DNA of 39,366 bases from a bacterium (GCA_030539165.1 JAUNSO010000009.1:50850-90215); one strand, 5' to 3'; positions 8,612 through 17,021 are shown, numbered from the stretch's first letter. A program made the numbers and translations. Notes: generated by a model not told the origin, from the letters alone.

Positions 8612-8738
8612 GTTTGAATGCCTCCTATTTTAATAAAATAATTTGAACCGATTAAATCGGTAGTTGCGCATAACGCGTTCACTGAAAATACCAGTGATTA
8701 CGGTAACTTACGGGAAGCGCATTTCAGAGCTTCCCGTA
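8612..8738 (-). promoter_or_regulatory. Structured 5' leader of the pfl transcript
   Basis: About 125 nt between the predicted transcription start and the pflB start codon. On the minus strand it holds three hairpins: a 9-bp stem ACGGGAAGC/GCTTCCCGT (8710-8718 with 8729-8737) right at the predicted 5' end; TCACTG/CAGTGA (8679-8684 with 8692-8697); and ACCGATT/AATCGGT (8647-8653 with 8655-8661). The AGGAGG Shine-Dalgarno itself lies in unpaired A/T-rich sequence. Confidence 0.6.
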
Positions 8739-8744
8739 TCCTCA

Positions 8745-8773
8745 ATTATAGTCTACCGCCAGAAACCAGTCAA
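8745..8773 (-). promoter_or_regulatory. Near-consensus promoter of the pfl operon
   Basis: Minus strand: TTGACT (8773-8768), 17-nt spacer, TATAAT (8750-8745). Predicted start is near 8738. Confidence 0.85.
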
Positions 8774-8912
8774 TAGAAAATATGTACTTTTTTACATACA
8801 AACCTAGAAAAACTCGGGGTTTTTGGTAGTTTTGTATAAAGATTTTTTTCAACTTGTGTGATAATAAAAAAAGTGTTAGTCTAAAATAAGAATAACAAGG
8901 AGGTAATATCAA

Positions 8913-9104
8913 ATGGCAAATATAACCAAGGATATGACAATAGGTGAAATTTTAAGAGCAAATCCGAATGTTGCACCGGTTCTGATGGAAGCAGGCATGC
9001 ATTGTCTCGGCTGTCCTTCTGCACAGGGCGAGAGTCTTGAGGAAGCAGCAATGGTTCACGGAATGGATATTGACTCTCTGATGGAGAAGATTCAGGCTCT
9101 GTAG
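8913..9104 (+). CDS. DUF1858 / hybrid-cluster-associated redox disulfide protein
   Basis: 63 aa. It has the DUF1858 fold signature: an N-terminal [22 protein letters not shown], written here as adjoining motifs DMTIGEIL and [12 protein letters not shown], followed by the HCLGCPSA dithiol with CX2C. Members of this family occur in anaerobes near hybrid-cluster or other redox proteins and are thought to take part in thiol or metal redox chemistry; the substrate is unknown. AAGGAGG precedes ATG 8913 at a good distance. It is transcribed divergently from the pfl operon and ends at a bidirectional terminator shared with mecA. Its divergent position beside pfl may hint at shared anaerobic regulation, but no common operator was identified. 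Confidence 0.88.
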   Translation: MANITKDMTIGEILRANPNVAPVLMEAGMHCLGCPSAQGESLEEAAMVHGMDIDSLMEKIQAL

Positions 9105-9124
9105 GATCAGCTTTTCATCATAAT

Positions 9125-9167
9125 AATAAGCCCCCAGTCTGCTGATGCAGGAATGGGGGCTTATTTA
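9125..9167. terminator. Bidirectional terminator between DUF1858 gene and mecA
   Basis: A perfect 12-bp inverted repeat (AATAAGCCCCCA at 9125-9136, TGGGGGCTTATT at 9154-9165) with a loop of about 17 nt and a T-run on both strands, between convergent genes. Confidence 0.88.
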
Positions 9168-9172
9168 TGACT

Positions 9173-9913
9173 TTACATTTCTGACAAAACCTGAATGGCA
9201 TTGTCCTTCAGTATCATTTCCGTATGTTCTTCAAAGAACGCCTCACTGGCAGGTGTATATTTCTCAGGTGTACCATATTCAGAGATTACATTGCAAACCT
9301 TGTTGAATTCCTCAGGAGTATGATCTGATTTTGTGACAATCAGAATCAATTGACCGGAGTTACTGTTCCGAAAGAGGGAATTCCTTCCGTAATAATGCTG
9401 CTCCAGCAGATGTGCAAGCCTTGCAACTGATTCAATATCATGAAAAGAATAGGCTCTGGATAACTGAACAGGAGGAGCATCTGCTTCTACCGTGTCGACA
9501 ACAGCGGGTGAATCAGCTGCTGTATCCTTATCCTGAGAGATTTTCTTGAACAGATCCAAAACATTATCTGCATCTACACCAAGAGAATCGATTACGTCAT
9601 CATATTCATTTTCCTCTTCATGTATTGAAGGAGCAAATTTAGAAAAGCGTGTGTCCAGTTCTTCGGGATCTTCCACTTTAGTAATAATCAATACAATGCA
9701 ATCAGCTGAAAGCGGAATTGCTTCTATCATCAGCGGGATATCTTCTGCTTCAAAACCAAACTCGTAAGAAGCTTGCTGCATCATATCTCGGAAGAGACTT
9801 TTTGCCTTATCTGTACCATATGCCAGTTCGCTGATCTTGAGTTCGCGGTCTGCCAGGTCATTCTTTGTTAATGTACAACGGATCTGATGGTCATTTACTT
9901 TTTCGATTTTCAT
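9173..9913 (-). CDS. mecA: Adaptor protein MecA family
   Basis: 246 aa from the chosen start. MecA targets proteins to the ClpC/ClpP protease. The N-terminal domain begins MKIEKVNDHQIRCTLTKNDL and continues LKISELAYGTDKAKSLFRDM with a FGFEAEDIPLMIEAIP segment. An acidic linker spans roughly residues 95-150. The C-terminal ClpC-binding domain has YSFHDIESVARLA and FRNSNSGQLILIV. This architecture and length match MecA/YpbH. An in-frame ATG at 9931 would add six residues, but AAGGA is spaced correctly for ATG 9913. There is a good upstream promoter. MecA substrates in this lineage cannot be inferred from the sequence. Confidence 0.93.
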   Translation of the reverse strand: MKIEKVNDHQIRCTLTKNDLADRELKISELAYGTDKAKSLFRDMMQQASYEFGFEAEDIPLMIEAIPLSADCIVLIITKVEDPEELDTRFSKFAPSIHEEENEYDDVIDSLGVDADNVLDLFKKISQDKDTAADSPAVVDTVEADAPPVQLSRAYSFHDIESVARLAHLLEQHYYGRNSLFRNSNSGQLILIVTKSDHTPEEFNKVCNVISEYGTPEKYTPASEAFFEEHTEMILKDNAIQVLSEM

Positions 9914-9938
9914 AGAATCACATCCTTCCATTCATAAT

Positions 9939-9968
9939 ATACTAAGACGAATCACAACGATATGTCAA
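9939..9968 (-). promoter_or_regulatory. Promoter for mecA
   Basis: Minus strand: perfect TTGACA (9968-9963), 18-nt spacer, TAGTAT (9944-9939), about 25 nt before the start codon. Confidence 0.6.
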
Positions 9969-10590
9969 TAGTCCACAAATTGTTTAAGGAAAATTTCATT
10001 CTTTTGTTAAACAATGTTAATAAAGCTTGCTTATTGTCACAGCTTGTATTACAATCATTTTTGAGAGATGCCTCTTTACTGAATCATACGAAGAAGGAGG
10101 CTAGTAGTCACACATATCTTTATACTTATATTTTACTCTATTTTCGGCTGTATTACCAGTGAAAAATAGATTCTGTAAGCAAATCCTAAGTATCCTTCAG
10201 GATACGTTCCCAACAATAATTCAAATTTTAGGAAAACAAAATCAAACGTAAAGTGAAGAGGCTTATCTTATTATCGGCAAAAAAAATCAACTATATAACC
10301 TAATATGGAAAATCGCATAAAATATGTCACGAATATTTTCCGAATGGTCCTGGCGATGACCATATGGTGCGGTTATGGAAAGGAGAACGAAGCGATACCT
10401 TCTGTTTAGAATCATGAATAAATGCATGCGGTGTATCCGGCAATCGTCGTATCACATAACATAGAACTATAAAATCGGATAAATGAATCCCTCAATACCG
10501 ATAAAAAATCCAGAAATGGAAGTATAGGAAGCCATAGCGGCATATGCCGGATACGACTGCATGCAAATAATGACAAAATTCTAATTTAGT
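9969..10590. other. Long intergenic region with inverted repeats, no convincing gene
   Basis: About 620 nt without a credible coding region; the one longer open frame (9962-10162) has no Shine-Dalgarno and a non-protein-like composition. Two structured parts are seen. One is a 6-bp hairpin ATGGTC/GACCAT at 10344-10363. The other is a pair of near-complementary ~19-nt arms, 10424-10442 and 10545-10564, which share GCATGC and GTATCCGGCA and are separated by about 100 nt of A-rich sequence. I could not match this to a known riboswitch or small RNA. Confidence 0.5.
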
Positions 10591-10611
10591 AATGACGATG
10601 TGAGAATTATT

Positions 10612-10620
10612 TGTTATAAT
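10612..10620 (+). promoter_or_regulatory. Extended -10 promoter element for the GH18 gene
   Basis: TGTTATAAT (TG at 10612-10613, TATAAT at 10615-10620), with only a weak -35 (ATGACG-like) upstream. The start codon is 60 nt downstream. Confidence 0.5.
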
Positions 10621-10679
10621 ACAATACCGTAGTGATATTTATGACAGGTTGTTTGTAAGGAATTCAGGAGGCAGTTGTT

Positions 10680-12506
10680 TTGGATAATCATATGATGGAA
10701 CCACAGCAAATCAGAAGAAAGAGTTCAGGTTCGCGCAAGAAAAAACGCAGGCGCAGACGTATGCTTCAAAAGCTGATACCTGTAATTGTAGCACTGGTTC
10801 TGATCGCAGTTGTTCTGGGGATCAGCCTTTCGACAGGACTGCTGCAGCAGTTTGCGTATTCAACAGAGAGAGCTGATCAGTTTGAGTATTTTTCAGTAGT
10901 AAATAGTGATGATGTTGCGATCATTACCAATGATGAACTGACTGACAGGAAAGCAAAGCTATATGATGGCAGATGTTATTTCAGCTATGATATGGTAACA
11001 GAAATGCTGTTTGACAGATTCTATTTTGATGAACGTCAGGATAAGATTTTATTTACCACTGCGACAGATGTGATCAGTATACCGATAGACGGTACGCAGT
11101 ATTTCACTGCGGATGTTCCGACTGATGCCGGGTATGTGATTGCCCGCCGTGATGGAGACCAGATTTATCTTGCTCTTGATTATCTGCAGCAGTATGCGAA
11201 TTTCTCATACCATTTGTATGAGGGAGAGCCGTATCATATGGATTTTGATATGGAATGGGGTACGAATCAGATAGCGGATATTGCGAAGAAAGATCATGTC
11301 AGAACACTGGGCGGTATCAAGAGTCCGATCCTGACAGATGTTAATCAAGGAGATACAGTGACCATTCTGAACCAGATGGAGGAATGGTGCGAGGTCAAAA
11401 CTGCAGATGGATATATCGGATACATAGAGAATAAGCGTCTGGAGAACTTCCGTGAAGAGGCGGAGACACCGGTGACTACCGCTGTGGAAGAGACATATCC
11501 GAATATTTCCAAGGATTATCCGATCAATCTGGTGTGGCATCAGGTCACAAATGCGGATGCAAATAATAAACTTGAGGAAATGATGGAAGGAACCAGTGGT
11601 ATTACGACTATTTCACCTACATGGTTCTTCCTGAAAGATAATGAAGGCAATTTTGATACACTTGCAGACAAAAGCTACGTTGATCGTGCACATGCCATGG
11701 GACTGGAGGTCTGGGCACTGGTTGATGATTTTACGAATACAGTAGATACCTATGAGATTTTTTCCTATTCAGAAAAGAGAGCCAACCTGATCAGCCAGCT
11801 GATTGCTGCGGCTCAGGAGTATGATCTGGATGGACTGAATATTGACTTTGAAAAGATATCCTCTGAGGCAGGCCCCCATTACGTTCAGTTTTTAAGAGAG
11901 CTTTCGATACAGTGCAGGAGTAATCAGATTGTTCTGTCTGTAGATAACTATGTTCCACGCGAGCATACAAGCCATTATAATCGCAAAGAACAGGGACGTG
12001 TTGTGGATTATGTCATTATTATGGGCTATGATGAACACTATGCCGGCTCTACAGAGAGCGGATCTGTGGCGTCTATTGGATTTGTAAAAGATGGAATTGA
12101 ACAGACATTAGCCGTAGTACCAGCAGAAAAAGTGATCAATGCACTGCCGTTTTATACAAGAATCTGGATAGAGACTCCTAAAACGGAAGAAGAGGCAGCT
12201 GCGGAGGATCCAACCAGTACAGAATATATCCCTTATCATCTCAGTAGTGATAGCATGAGTATGCAGGGAGCGGCGGATGCAGTTGCAAAAGCCGGTGCTG
12301 CGACGATGTGGGACGAGACGACTATGCAGAACTACGCTGAATACCAGAAAGAAGGGGCTACGTATAAGGTGTGGCTGGAGGATGTCGATTCGATCACTGC
12401 GAAAATGCAGGCAGTCCAAAGCTATCAGATTGCCGGTGTAGCCGGCTGGAAGCTTGGACTGGAAGACAAGAATGTATGGAGCGTTATTGCGCAATATTTG
12501 AACTAA
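10680..12506 (+). CDS. Membrane-anchored SH3b-GH18 glycoside hydrolase (wall hydrolase-like)
   Basis: 608 aa, starting with TTG at 10680; AGGAGG at 10666-10671 is 8 nt upstream, whereas the ATG at 10692 is too far. A basic cytoplasmic N-terminus (RKKKRRRR-like) is followed by one transmembrane helix at about residues 31-53. A region of about 90-200 resembles a copper-amine-oxidase-N-like/stalk domain. A bacterial SH3 domain (about 215-258, GDTVTILNQMEEWCEVKT) follows, then a GH18 domain (about 280-608). The GH18 catalytic motif is D384-GLNIDF-E391, with catalytic Glu E391; the usual middle Asp is Asn387. The overall plan resembles YaaH/YdhD-type N-acetylglucosaminidases acting on peptidoglycan outside the membrane. 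Its stop codon overlaps that of the convergent response regulator. Confidence 0.88.
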   Translation: MDNHMMEPQQIRRKSSGSRKKKRRRRRMLQKLIPVIVALVLIAVVLGISLSTGLLQQFAYSTERADQFEYFSVVNSDDVAIITNDELTDRKAKLYDGRCYFSYDMVTEMLFDRFYFDERQDKILFTTATDVISIPIDGTQYFTADVPTDAGYVIARRDGDQIYLALDYLQQYANFSYHLYEGEPYHMDFDMEWGTNQIADIAKKDHVRTLGGIKSPILTDVNQGDTVTILNQMEEWCEVKTADGYIGYIENKRLENFREEAETPVTTAVEETYPNISKDYPINLVWHQVTNADANNKLEEMMEGTSGITTISPTWFFLKDNEGNFDTLADKSYVDRAHAMGLEVWALVDDFTNTVDTYEIFSYSEKRANLISQLIAAAQEYDLDGLNIDFEKISSEAGPHYVQFLRELSIQCRSNQIVLSVDNYVPREHTSHYNRKEQGRVVDYVIIMGYDEHYAGSTESGSVASIGFVKDGIEQTLAVVPAEKVINALPFYTRIWIETPKTEEEAAAEDPTSTEYIPYHLSSDSMSMQGAADAVAKAGAATMWDETTMQNYAEYQKEGATYKVWLEDVDSITAKMQAVQSYQIAGVAGWKLGLEDKNVWSVIAQYLN

Positions 12507-13246
12507 TGCTCTCTGAATTCTGTCGGTGAGATGCCGTAATAGGTTTTAAAGGCTTTGCTGAAATAATTATTATTGCTGTATCCGAGGAGCTCTGAAATCT
12601 CCTGTATCTGCAGAGTGTTGTCCCTCAGCAGCTCTTTGGCACGGTTCATACGCAGTTTCAGAGCATACTCATAAATACCGATGGAGTATTTGTTCTTAAA
12701 CAGCTTGGAAAGATATTTTTGTGAAAAGTAATATTTTTCACTGAACATAGCCAGTTTGATTTCTTTGCAGTAGTTGGCTTCTACATATTCTTTAATGATA
12801 TCAATGACTTCTCCCGGCTTCAGATCCTTTTCGCCGGGGGAGTCTTCTATATCAGATTCCTCAGAAAAAATACCATCCAGTACAGCAACCGCTTTTTCGA
12901 TGGCCTGATTCAGGTCATCACCGTTGATTGGCTTTAAAAGATAATCAATGGCACCACTTTTGATGGCGACCTGTGCATACTTGAATTCATCATATCCACT
13001 GACAACAATATACTGGGTATTGGGAAATTCCTTTTTTGCAGCACCCAGAAAATCAGAACCATTCATAACAGGCATGCGCATATCTACGAATACTAGCTGC
13101 GGATTTTTGTCACGCATGACAGACAGCCCCTCTTCCCCATTGGTGGCATAGAGAAGCTCGGATATTCGATATCTTTGCCAACAGCCCAACGCGGAGATTG
13201 CGGTTCTGACAGGTTTTTCATCATCAATGATAAGTGCTTGATACAT
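12503..13246 (-). CDS. YesN-type response regulator (REC + AraC HTH)
   Basis: 247 aa. The receiver domain (about residues 1-122) begins YQALIIDDEKPVR with acidic D8 and D9, phosphoacceptor D55 in VFVDMRMP, and K105 in YLLKPI. The C-terminal AraC-type double HTH (about 145-246) contains FSEKYYFSQKYLSKLFK and ISELLGYSNNNYFSKAFK and ends YYGISPTEFREH. It pairs with the overlapping kinase gene upstream (23-nt overlap), and the two are divergently placed from a sugar ABC importer. By analogy with YesMN-type systems it probably activates that importer in response to a carbohydrate. Its TAG stop overlaps the TAA of the convergent GH18 gene, with no terminator between them. Confidence 0.95.
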   Translation of the reverse strand: MYQALIIDDEKPVRTAISALGCWQRYRISELLYATNGEEGLSVMRDKNPQLVFVDMRMPVMNGSDFLGAAKKEFPNTQYIVVSGYDEFKYAQVAIKSGAIDYLLKPINGDDLNQAIEKAVAVLDGIFSEESDIEDSPGEKDLKPGEVIDIIKEYVEANYCKEIKLAMFSEKYYFSQKYLSKLFKNKYSIGIYEYALKLRMNRAKELLRDNTLQIQEISELLGYSNNNYFSKAFKTYYGISPTEFREH

Positions 13247-15020
13247 AAGAAATATCCTCCGTGATCGGAATGGTCAGTGTAATGGTGGTTCCTACATATA
13301 TTTCGCTTTCTATGTTCATATCTGCTTTATCCCGATATACAAGCATCAGTCGGTTATACAGGTTGGAAAGTCCAATGCCTATATTATGTTCTGAACGAAG
13401 AGGCACATCCTTAAAGGATTCTATGATTTCGGCATAGCGGACACGCTCAATACCATGACCGTTGTCCATGACCTTGATGATCAGAAAATCTTTTTCAAGA
13501 TATGCAGATACATGTATATGGATGGATCTTACAGTGCCGGTCATGCCATGCATAATAGAGTTTTCAACCAGTGTTGTGATGCTCAGCTTCGGTATTGCGA
13601 TGTCGTTAACAGATTCTTCTACGTCAATTTTATAAGAAAGAACATCATCGAAGCGTGCTTTTTGCAGCATCAGGTAATTTTGTACCTGCGTAATTTCTTC
13701 CTTTACACTCATCATATCCCTGTCTTTGATCCCGTAATGCAGCAGGGAAGCCAGACTGGTGATCATGTCATTGATTTTGGTCTGATGATTTAAAATGGCT
13801 TCTGATGAAATCGCTTGAAGTGTATTGTACAGGAAGTGAGGATTTGTCTGTGCCTCCAGTGCGATAAGCTTCGCAGTTTCTTCATTCAGCCTTGAAATAT
13901 AGTTTGTCTTAATCAGTTCATCTATGTGCATCAGCATTGTGTTGTATTCTTCTTCGAGATTGCAGATTTCGAGATTGCCGCCGATGGGTTCAACAGATGT
14001 GAAATTGCCGTCACCGGCACTTTTCATACGAAGAATTAACGCACTGATCGGATGTATGATCAGATGAAGAAAAACAGTAAACAGAATCACAGATAAGACC
14101 AACGCTGCAAGCCCCATCAGAAAACTCAGATTTCTGGTTGCTGTTACGCGTTCCTGAAGACTGCTGACCGGTTTGAAGACCAGCAGCTTAAAATTGTTTT
14201 TTGCGCTTGACTTGAAAACAGTCAGATAATTCTGATCCTGAAGATTCAGATAAAAGGAATTTCGACCGGATTTATCAATCTGACTGGTACATGAGGCAAG
14301 ATTTTTTGCACTGAATCGCTCCGCATCACTCGAATAGTACAGACGACCGTTATCATCAATGACAGCAAATATTTCACCTTCGGATAAATGATTTTTTGCC
14401 AGTGCCGTAGGAAGGGTATCATCTATGGTCAGCTGCACAATCGCCAGAGGCTCTTGCGTTGCAACATCAATAATGGTTCTGTAGTAGTCCATAAAGTCGC
14501 CTTCTGTTTCACTGGGATGTATGGAAAGGTAGTACTTGCCTTTTGTAAAATTGTCATAATCCGCTATTGATTCAAAATCTGAAAAAGGGACAGAGGTAAT
14601 TCGAATCTGCTTGGAAGAAATGGATATCAGATTTTGCTTATTCAGCAAATACAGTTTATAGGCTATCACATCGTTTCTGGAATAATAATTACTTTTCAGT
14701 AAAGACTGGATATAGCTGTTATCATCATAATTCAGGACTCTGTTGTTGGAGATCAGCTGCAGAAAATGTTCATCATTTCGCAGAGCAAGAGAATACCAGT
14801 TGATATCATTCATATAGGAATCAAAGTTGTCTGCCTCAAAATCCAGAGTGGCGGAAATAGACTTAACAGCCTGGTCCATGATGGTTTTCTTATTACTGAC
14901 ATAGTTGAAGGAAGTAATGGCAAATATAATCACAAAAATAATGGAAGTTGCCAGCACGATTAACTGCGTCCGGAGTGATATCTGACTTAACCAGTTCTTG
15001 ATTCTGCGCTTTAGTTCCAT
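13224..15020 (-). CDS. YesM-type sensor histidine kinase
   Basis: 598 aa. Transmembrane helix 1 is at about residues 18-40, followed by an extracellular Cache-like sensor of about 255 residues, transmembrane helix 2 at about 299-323, a HAMP linker, and a His_kinase domain with the phosphoacceptor H395 in ALEAQTNPHFLYNTLQAI. The HATPase domain has the N-box ENSIMHGM, the G1 box VMDNGHGIE and the GIGLSNLYNRL G2 box. ATG 15020 has AGGGAGGAG 7 nt upstream. The large extracytoplasmic sensor next to an ABC sugar importer suggests that it detects an oligosaccharide, or a binding-protein complex, outside the cell. The ligand is unknown. Confidence 0.95.
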   Translation of the reverse strand: MELKRRIKNWLSQISLRTQLIVLATSIIFVIIFAITSFNYVSNKKTIMDQAVKSISATLDFEADNFDSYMNDINWYSLALRNDEHFLQLISNNRVLNYDDNSYIQSLLKSNYYSRNDVIAYKLYLLNKQNLISISSKQIRITSVPFSDFESIADYDNFTKGKYYLSIHPSETEGDFMDYYRTIIDVATQEPLAIVQLTIDDTLPTALAKNHLSEGEIFAVIDDNGRLYYSSDAERFSAKNLASCTSQIDKSGRNSFYLNLQDQNYLTVFKSSAKNNFKLLVFKPVSSLQERVTATRNLSFLMGLAALVLSVILFTVFLHLIIHPISALILRMKSAGDGNFTSVEPIGGNLEICNLEEEYNTMLMHIDELIKTNYISRLNEETAKLIALEAQTNPHFLYNTLQAISSEAILNHQTKINDMITSLASLLHYGIKDRDMMSVKEEITQVQNYLMLQKARFDDVLSYKIDVEESVNDIAIPKLSITTLVENSIMHGMTGTVRSIHIHVSAYLEKDFLIIKVMDNGHGIERVRYAEIIESFKDVPLRSEHNIGIGLSNLYNRLMLVYRDKADMNIESEIYVGTTITLTIPITEDISYVSSTYH

Positions 15021-15188
15021 AATAAAACTCCTCCCTGAATCAATGATTGTGCATAATTGACTCCTTTTTTACCATTGATTGTTCTTTTTATTGCATTTCA
15101 CCAAAAAAAATTATCAATTATAATCAAATATATAAAATATAAACATATATCTGTATATTTAGCAAGTGTTTTTTGGAGGTTATTAAAG

Positions 15189-16076
15189 ATGAAACACATC
15201 GGTATGAAGAAAAGAGAGATCATTGAGACGGTACTGTATACCATTCCTGCAGTGATTCTTGTCTGTCTCACAATCTATATCCCTTTTGTGATGAGCGGAT
15301 ATTATTCCTTGACAAAGTGGAACGGTATTGCAAAGGAGCCGGTATTTATCGGTCTGGAGAACTTTAAGCAGATATTTACCGGAAATTCGGATTTCCTCAA
15401 TGCAACTCTTTTTACTATGAAGTATGCGGTTGTATTTATCATCGTTACCAACATCATCTCACTTGCACTTGCGGTGGCACTGGTTAAGAAATTCAAATTA
15501 GCGAATGTTATGAGAGGTGTTTTCTTTGTGCCTTATATTATGAGTATGACGATTGTCGGATTCATCTGGAAGTTTATATTTTCACAGGGCTTTGCAAGAT
15601 TATATGAATTAACATCCATGGAGGTTTTGAACCTGAGCTGGCTTGGAGATCCGAATCTTGCATTTTATTCAGTCGCATTTGTTGGTATCTGGCAGTCAAT
15701 CGGGTTTTACGTAGTGCTTTATATAGCGGGACTGCAGGCTGTTCCGACAGATGTTCTTGAGGCGGCTACAGTAGATGGTGCGGACGGATTCAGACGCTTT
15801 TTCAAAGTAACGCTTCCGCTGCTGGGTCCATCTATTACGACCTGTATCTTTATGTCGCTTACGAATTCATTAAAGGTATTTGATATCATTCTGGCACTGA
15901 CAAAGGGTGGACCGGGAAGCTCGACCTATAGCGTGACCCTTGAAATATACAGAGAGGCATTTCAAAATAATAATTATGGACTCGGATCTGCAAAGTCTAT
16001 TATCTTTTTTGTGATCGTACTGATTCTGACACAGCTGGTACTGAAAGCCTTCAGTTCTAAGGAGGTGGATCTGTGA
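15189..16076 (+). CDS. Sugar ABC transporter permease, MalF/UgpA type
   Basis: 295 aa from ATG 15189, which has TTTGGAGG upstream; the open frame extends further 5' but that part is non-coding and A/T-rich. It is a carbohydrate-uptake-1 family permease with about six transmembrane helices. The N-terminal helix contains TVLYTIPAVILVCLTIYIPF, and the protein has the YSLTKWNG segment typical of this family. The EAA loop that docks the ATPase is EAATVDGADGFRRFFKVTLP. It forms a heterodimer with the next gene's product. No ATPase gene is present nearby, so a shared MsmK/MalK-type ATPase encoded elsewhere is expected. The substrate is not determined. Confidence 0.94.
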   Translation: MKHIGMKKREIIETVLYTIPAVILVCLTIYIPFVMSGYYSLTKWNGIAKEPVFIGLENFKQIFTGNSDFLNATLFTMKYAVVFIIVTNIISLALAVALVKKFKLANVMRGVFFVPYIMSMTIVGFIWKFIFSQGFARLYELTSMEVLNLSWLGDPNLAFYSVAFVGIWQSIGFYVVLYIAGLQAVPTDVLEAATVDGADGFRRFFKVTLPLLGPSITTCIFMSLTNSLKVFDIILALTKGGPGSSTYSVTLEIYREAFQNNNYGLGSAKSIIFFVIVLILTQLVLKAFSSKEVDL

Positions 16077-16915
16077 TGACAAGAGCAAAGAAGAAAAGGC
16101 TTCAAATGGTTTTACTGGAAATTGTAATCACACTTATTGGAATTATCTATATTTACCCTGTTTTCTTAATGTTCATGAACTCGGTCAAGCCGTTTAAAGA
16201 GGTCGTCACGGATGTAATCGGTCTTCCGAGCAGAATAGAATGGGCCAATTATACACATGTTATGGATAAAATGGATTACTGGAGATTGTTTTTCAATAAT
16301 CTTATCATTACAGCCATCGGAATCTTCGGCATTGTATTGTTTTCATCATTGTCTGCCTATATACTGGATCGTAAGAAAAACAGGTATACAAAACTGATTC
16401 ATACAATCATTATAACACCAATGCTGATTCCTTTCCAAACGATTATGATCACATTGCTCAAGGTCATGAGCGTTGTAAAGCTGTCAGGCTCTACATGGGG
16501 ACTTGGCATACAGTACTGGGGCTTCGGAATACCAATGGCAACATTTATCTTCTATAATTTTATGAAGACCATTCCGAAGGAGATAGATGAAAGCGCAAAA
16601 ATAGATGGTGCATCAACACTTGGGACATTTGGCAGAGTCATTTTTCCACTATTGAAATCTGTGACGGTAACAGTGATTGTACTGGATGTCATGTGGATCT
16701 GGAATGACTTCCTGCTTCCGCTGCTGATGGTCAACAGTTCACCGAAGACCAAGACTCTGGTACTGGCGGCGTATACCTTTGTGGGACAGTTCAACACACA
16801 ATGGCATTATGCGATGACGGCGATGGTGCTGGCAGTGGTTCCGTCAATTATCTTTTTTGTTCTGCTGCAGAAGTATATTGTAGAAGGTGTTGTAGCGGGA
16901 GCTGTAAAAGGATGA
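16076..16915 (+). CDS. Sugar ABC transporter permease, MalG/UgpE type
   Basis: 279 aa. The start is given as ATG 16076, overlapping the TGA of the previous permease (TGATG); a GTG one codon earlier is also possible, and AAGGAGG serves both. About six transmembrane helices are predicted, starting with VLLEIVITLIGIIYIYPVF. It contains the family segments MFMNSVKPFKE and the EAA motif EIDESAKIDGASTLGTFGRV, followed by IFPLLK. MWIWNDFLLPLL near the C-terminus is typical of MalG-type permeases. It partners with the upstream permease and the downstream binding lipoprotein. Confidence 0.94.
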   Translation: MTRAKKKRLQMVLLEIVITLIGIIYIYPVFLMFMNSVKPFKEVVTDVIGLPSRIEWANYTHVMDKMDYWRLFFNNLIITAIGIFGIVLFSSLSAYILDRKKNRYTKLIHTIIITPMLIPFQTIMITLLKVMSVVKLSGSTWGLGIQYWGFGIPMATFIFYNFMKTIPKEIDESAKIDGASTLGTFGRVIFPLLKSVTVTVIVLDVMWIWNDFLLPLLMVNSSPKTKTLVLAAYTFVGQFNTQWHYAMTAMVLAVVPSIIFFVLLQKYIVEGVVAGAVKG

Positions 16916-16936
16916 TCCTTGCATCACGATAAACAG

Positions 16937-16974
16937 ATATTTTGCTGCATACCGGCCGGGTGCAGTTGAAATAT
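16937..16974 (+). other. Intercistronic hairpin before the binding-protein gene
   Basis: Outer arms ATATTT/AAATAT (16937-16942, 16969-16974) and inner arms CTGCA/TGCAG (16945-16949, 16961-16965) with small bulges. No T-run follows, so it is more likely a processing or stabilising stem than a terminator. Confidence 0.5.
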
Positions 16975-17021
16975 AGAACAAATCATGTTATGAGGTATTT
17001 TAGAAAGGATGGGAAATTGTT

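Noticed and set aside
8612..8912. Rex (redox) operator controlling pfl
   Set aside because: No TTGTTAA-type palindrome was found; the palindromes seen have other sequences.
9962..10162. 66-aa open frame in the intergenic region
   Set aside because: No ribosome-binding site, leucine/tyrosine-rich composition without family resemblance, and it overlaps the mecA promoter.
10290..10570. Known riboswitch or 6S RNA
   Set aside because: No conserved core I could recognise for c-di-AMP, c-di-GMP, cobalamin or 6S RNA; reported only as an unassigned structured region.
15057..15188. N-terminal extension of the first sugar permease
   Set aside because: The 44 extra residues are encoded by A/T-rich promoter-like DNA; TTTGGAGG and family similarity both point to ATG 15189.
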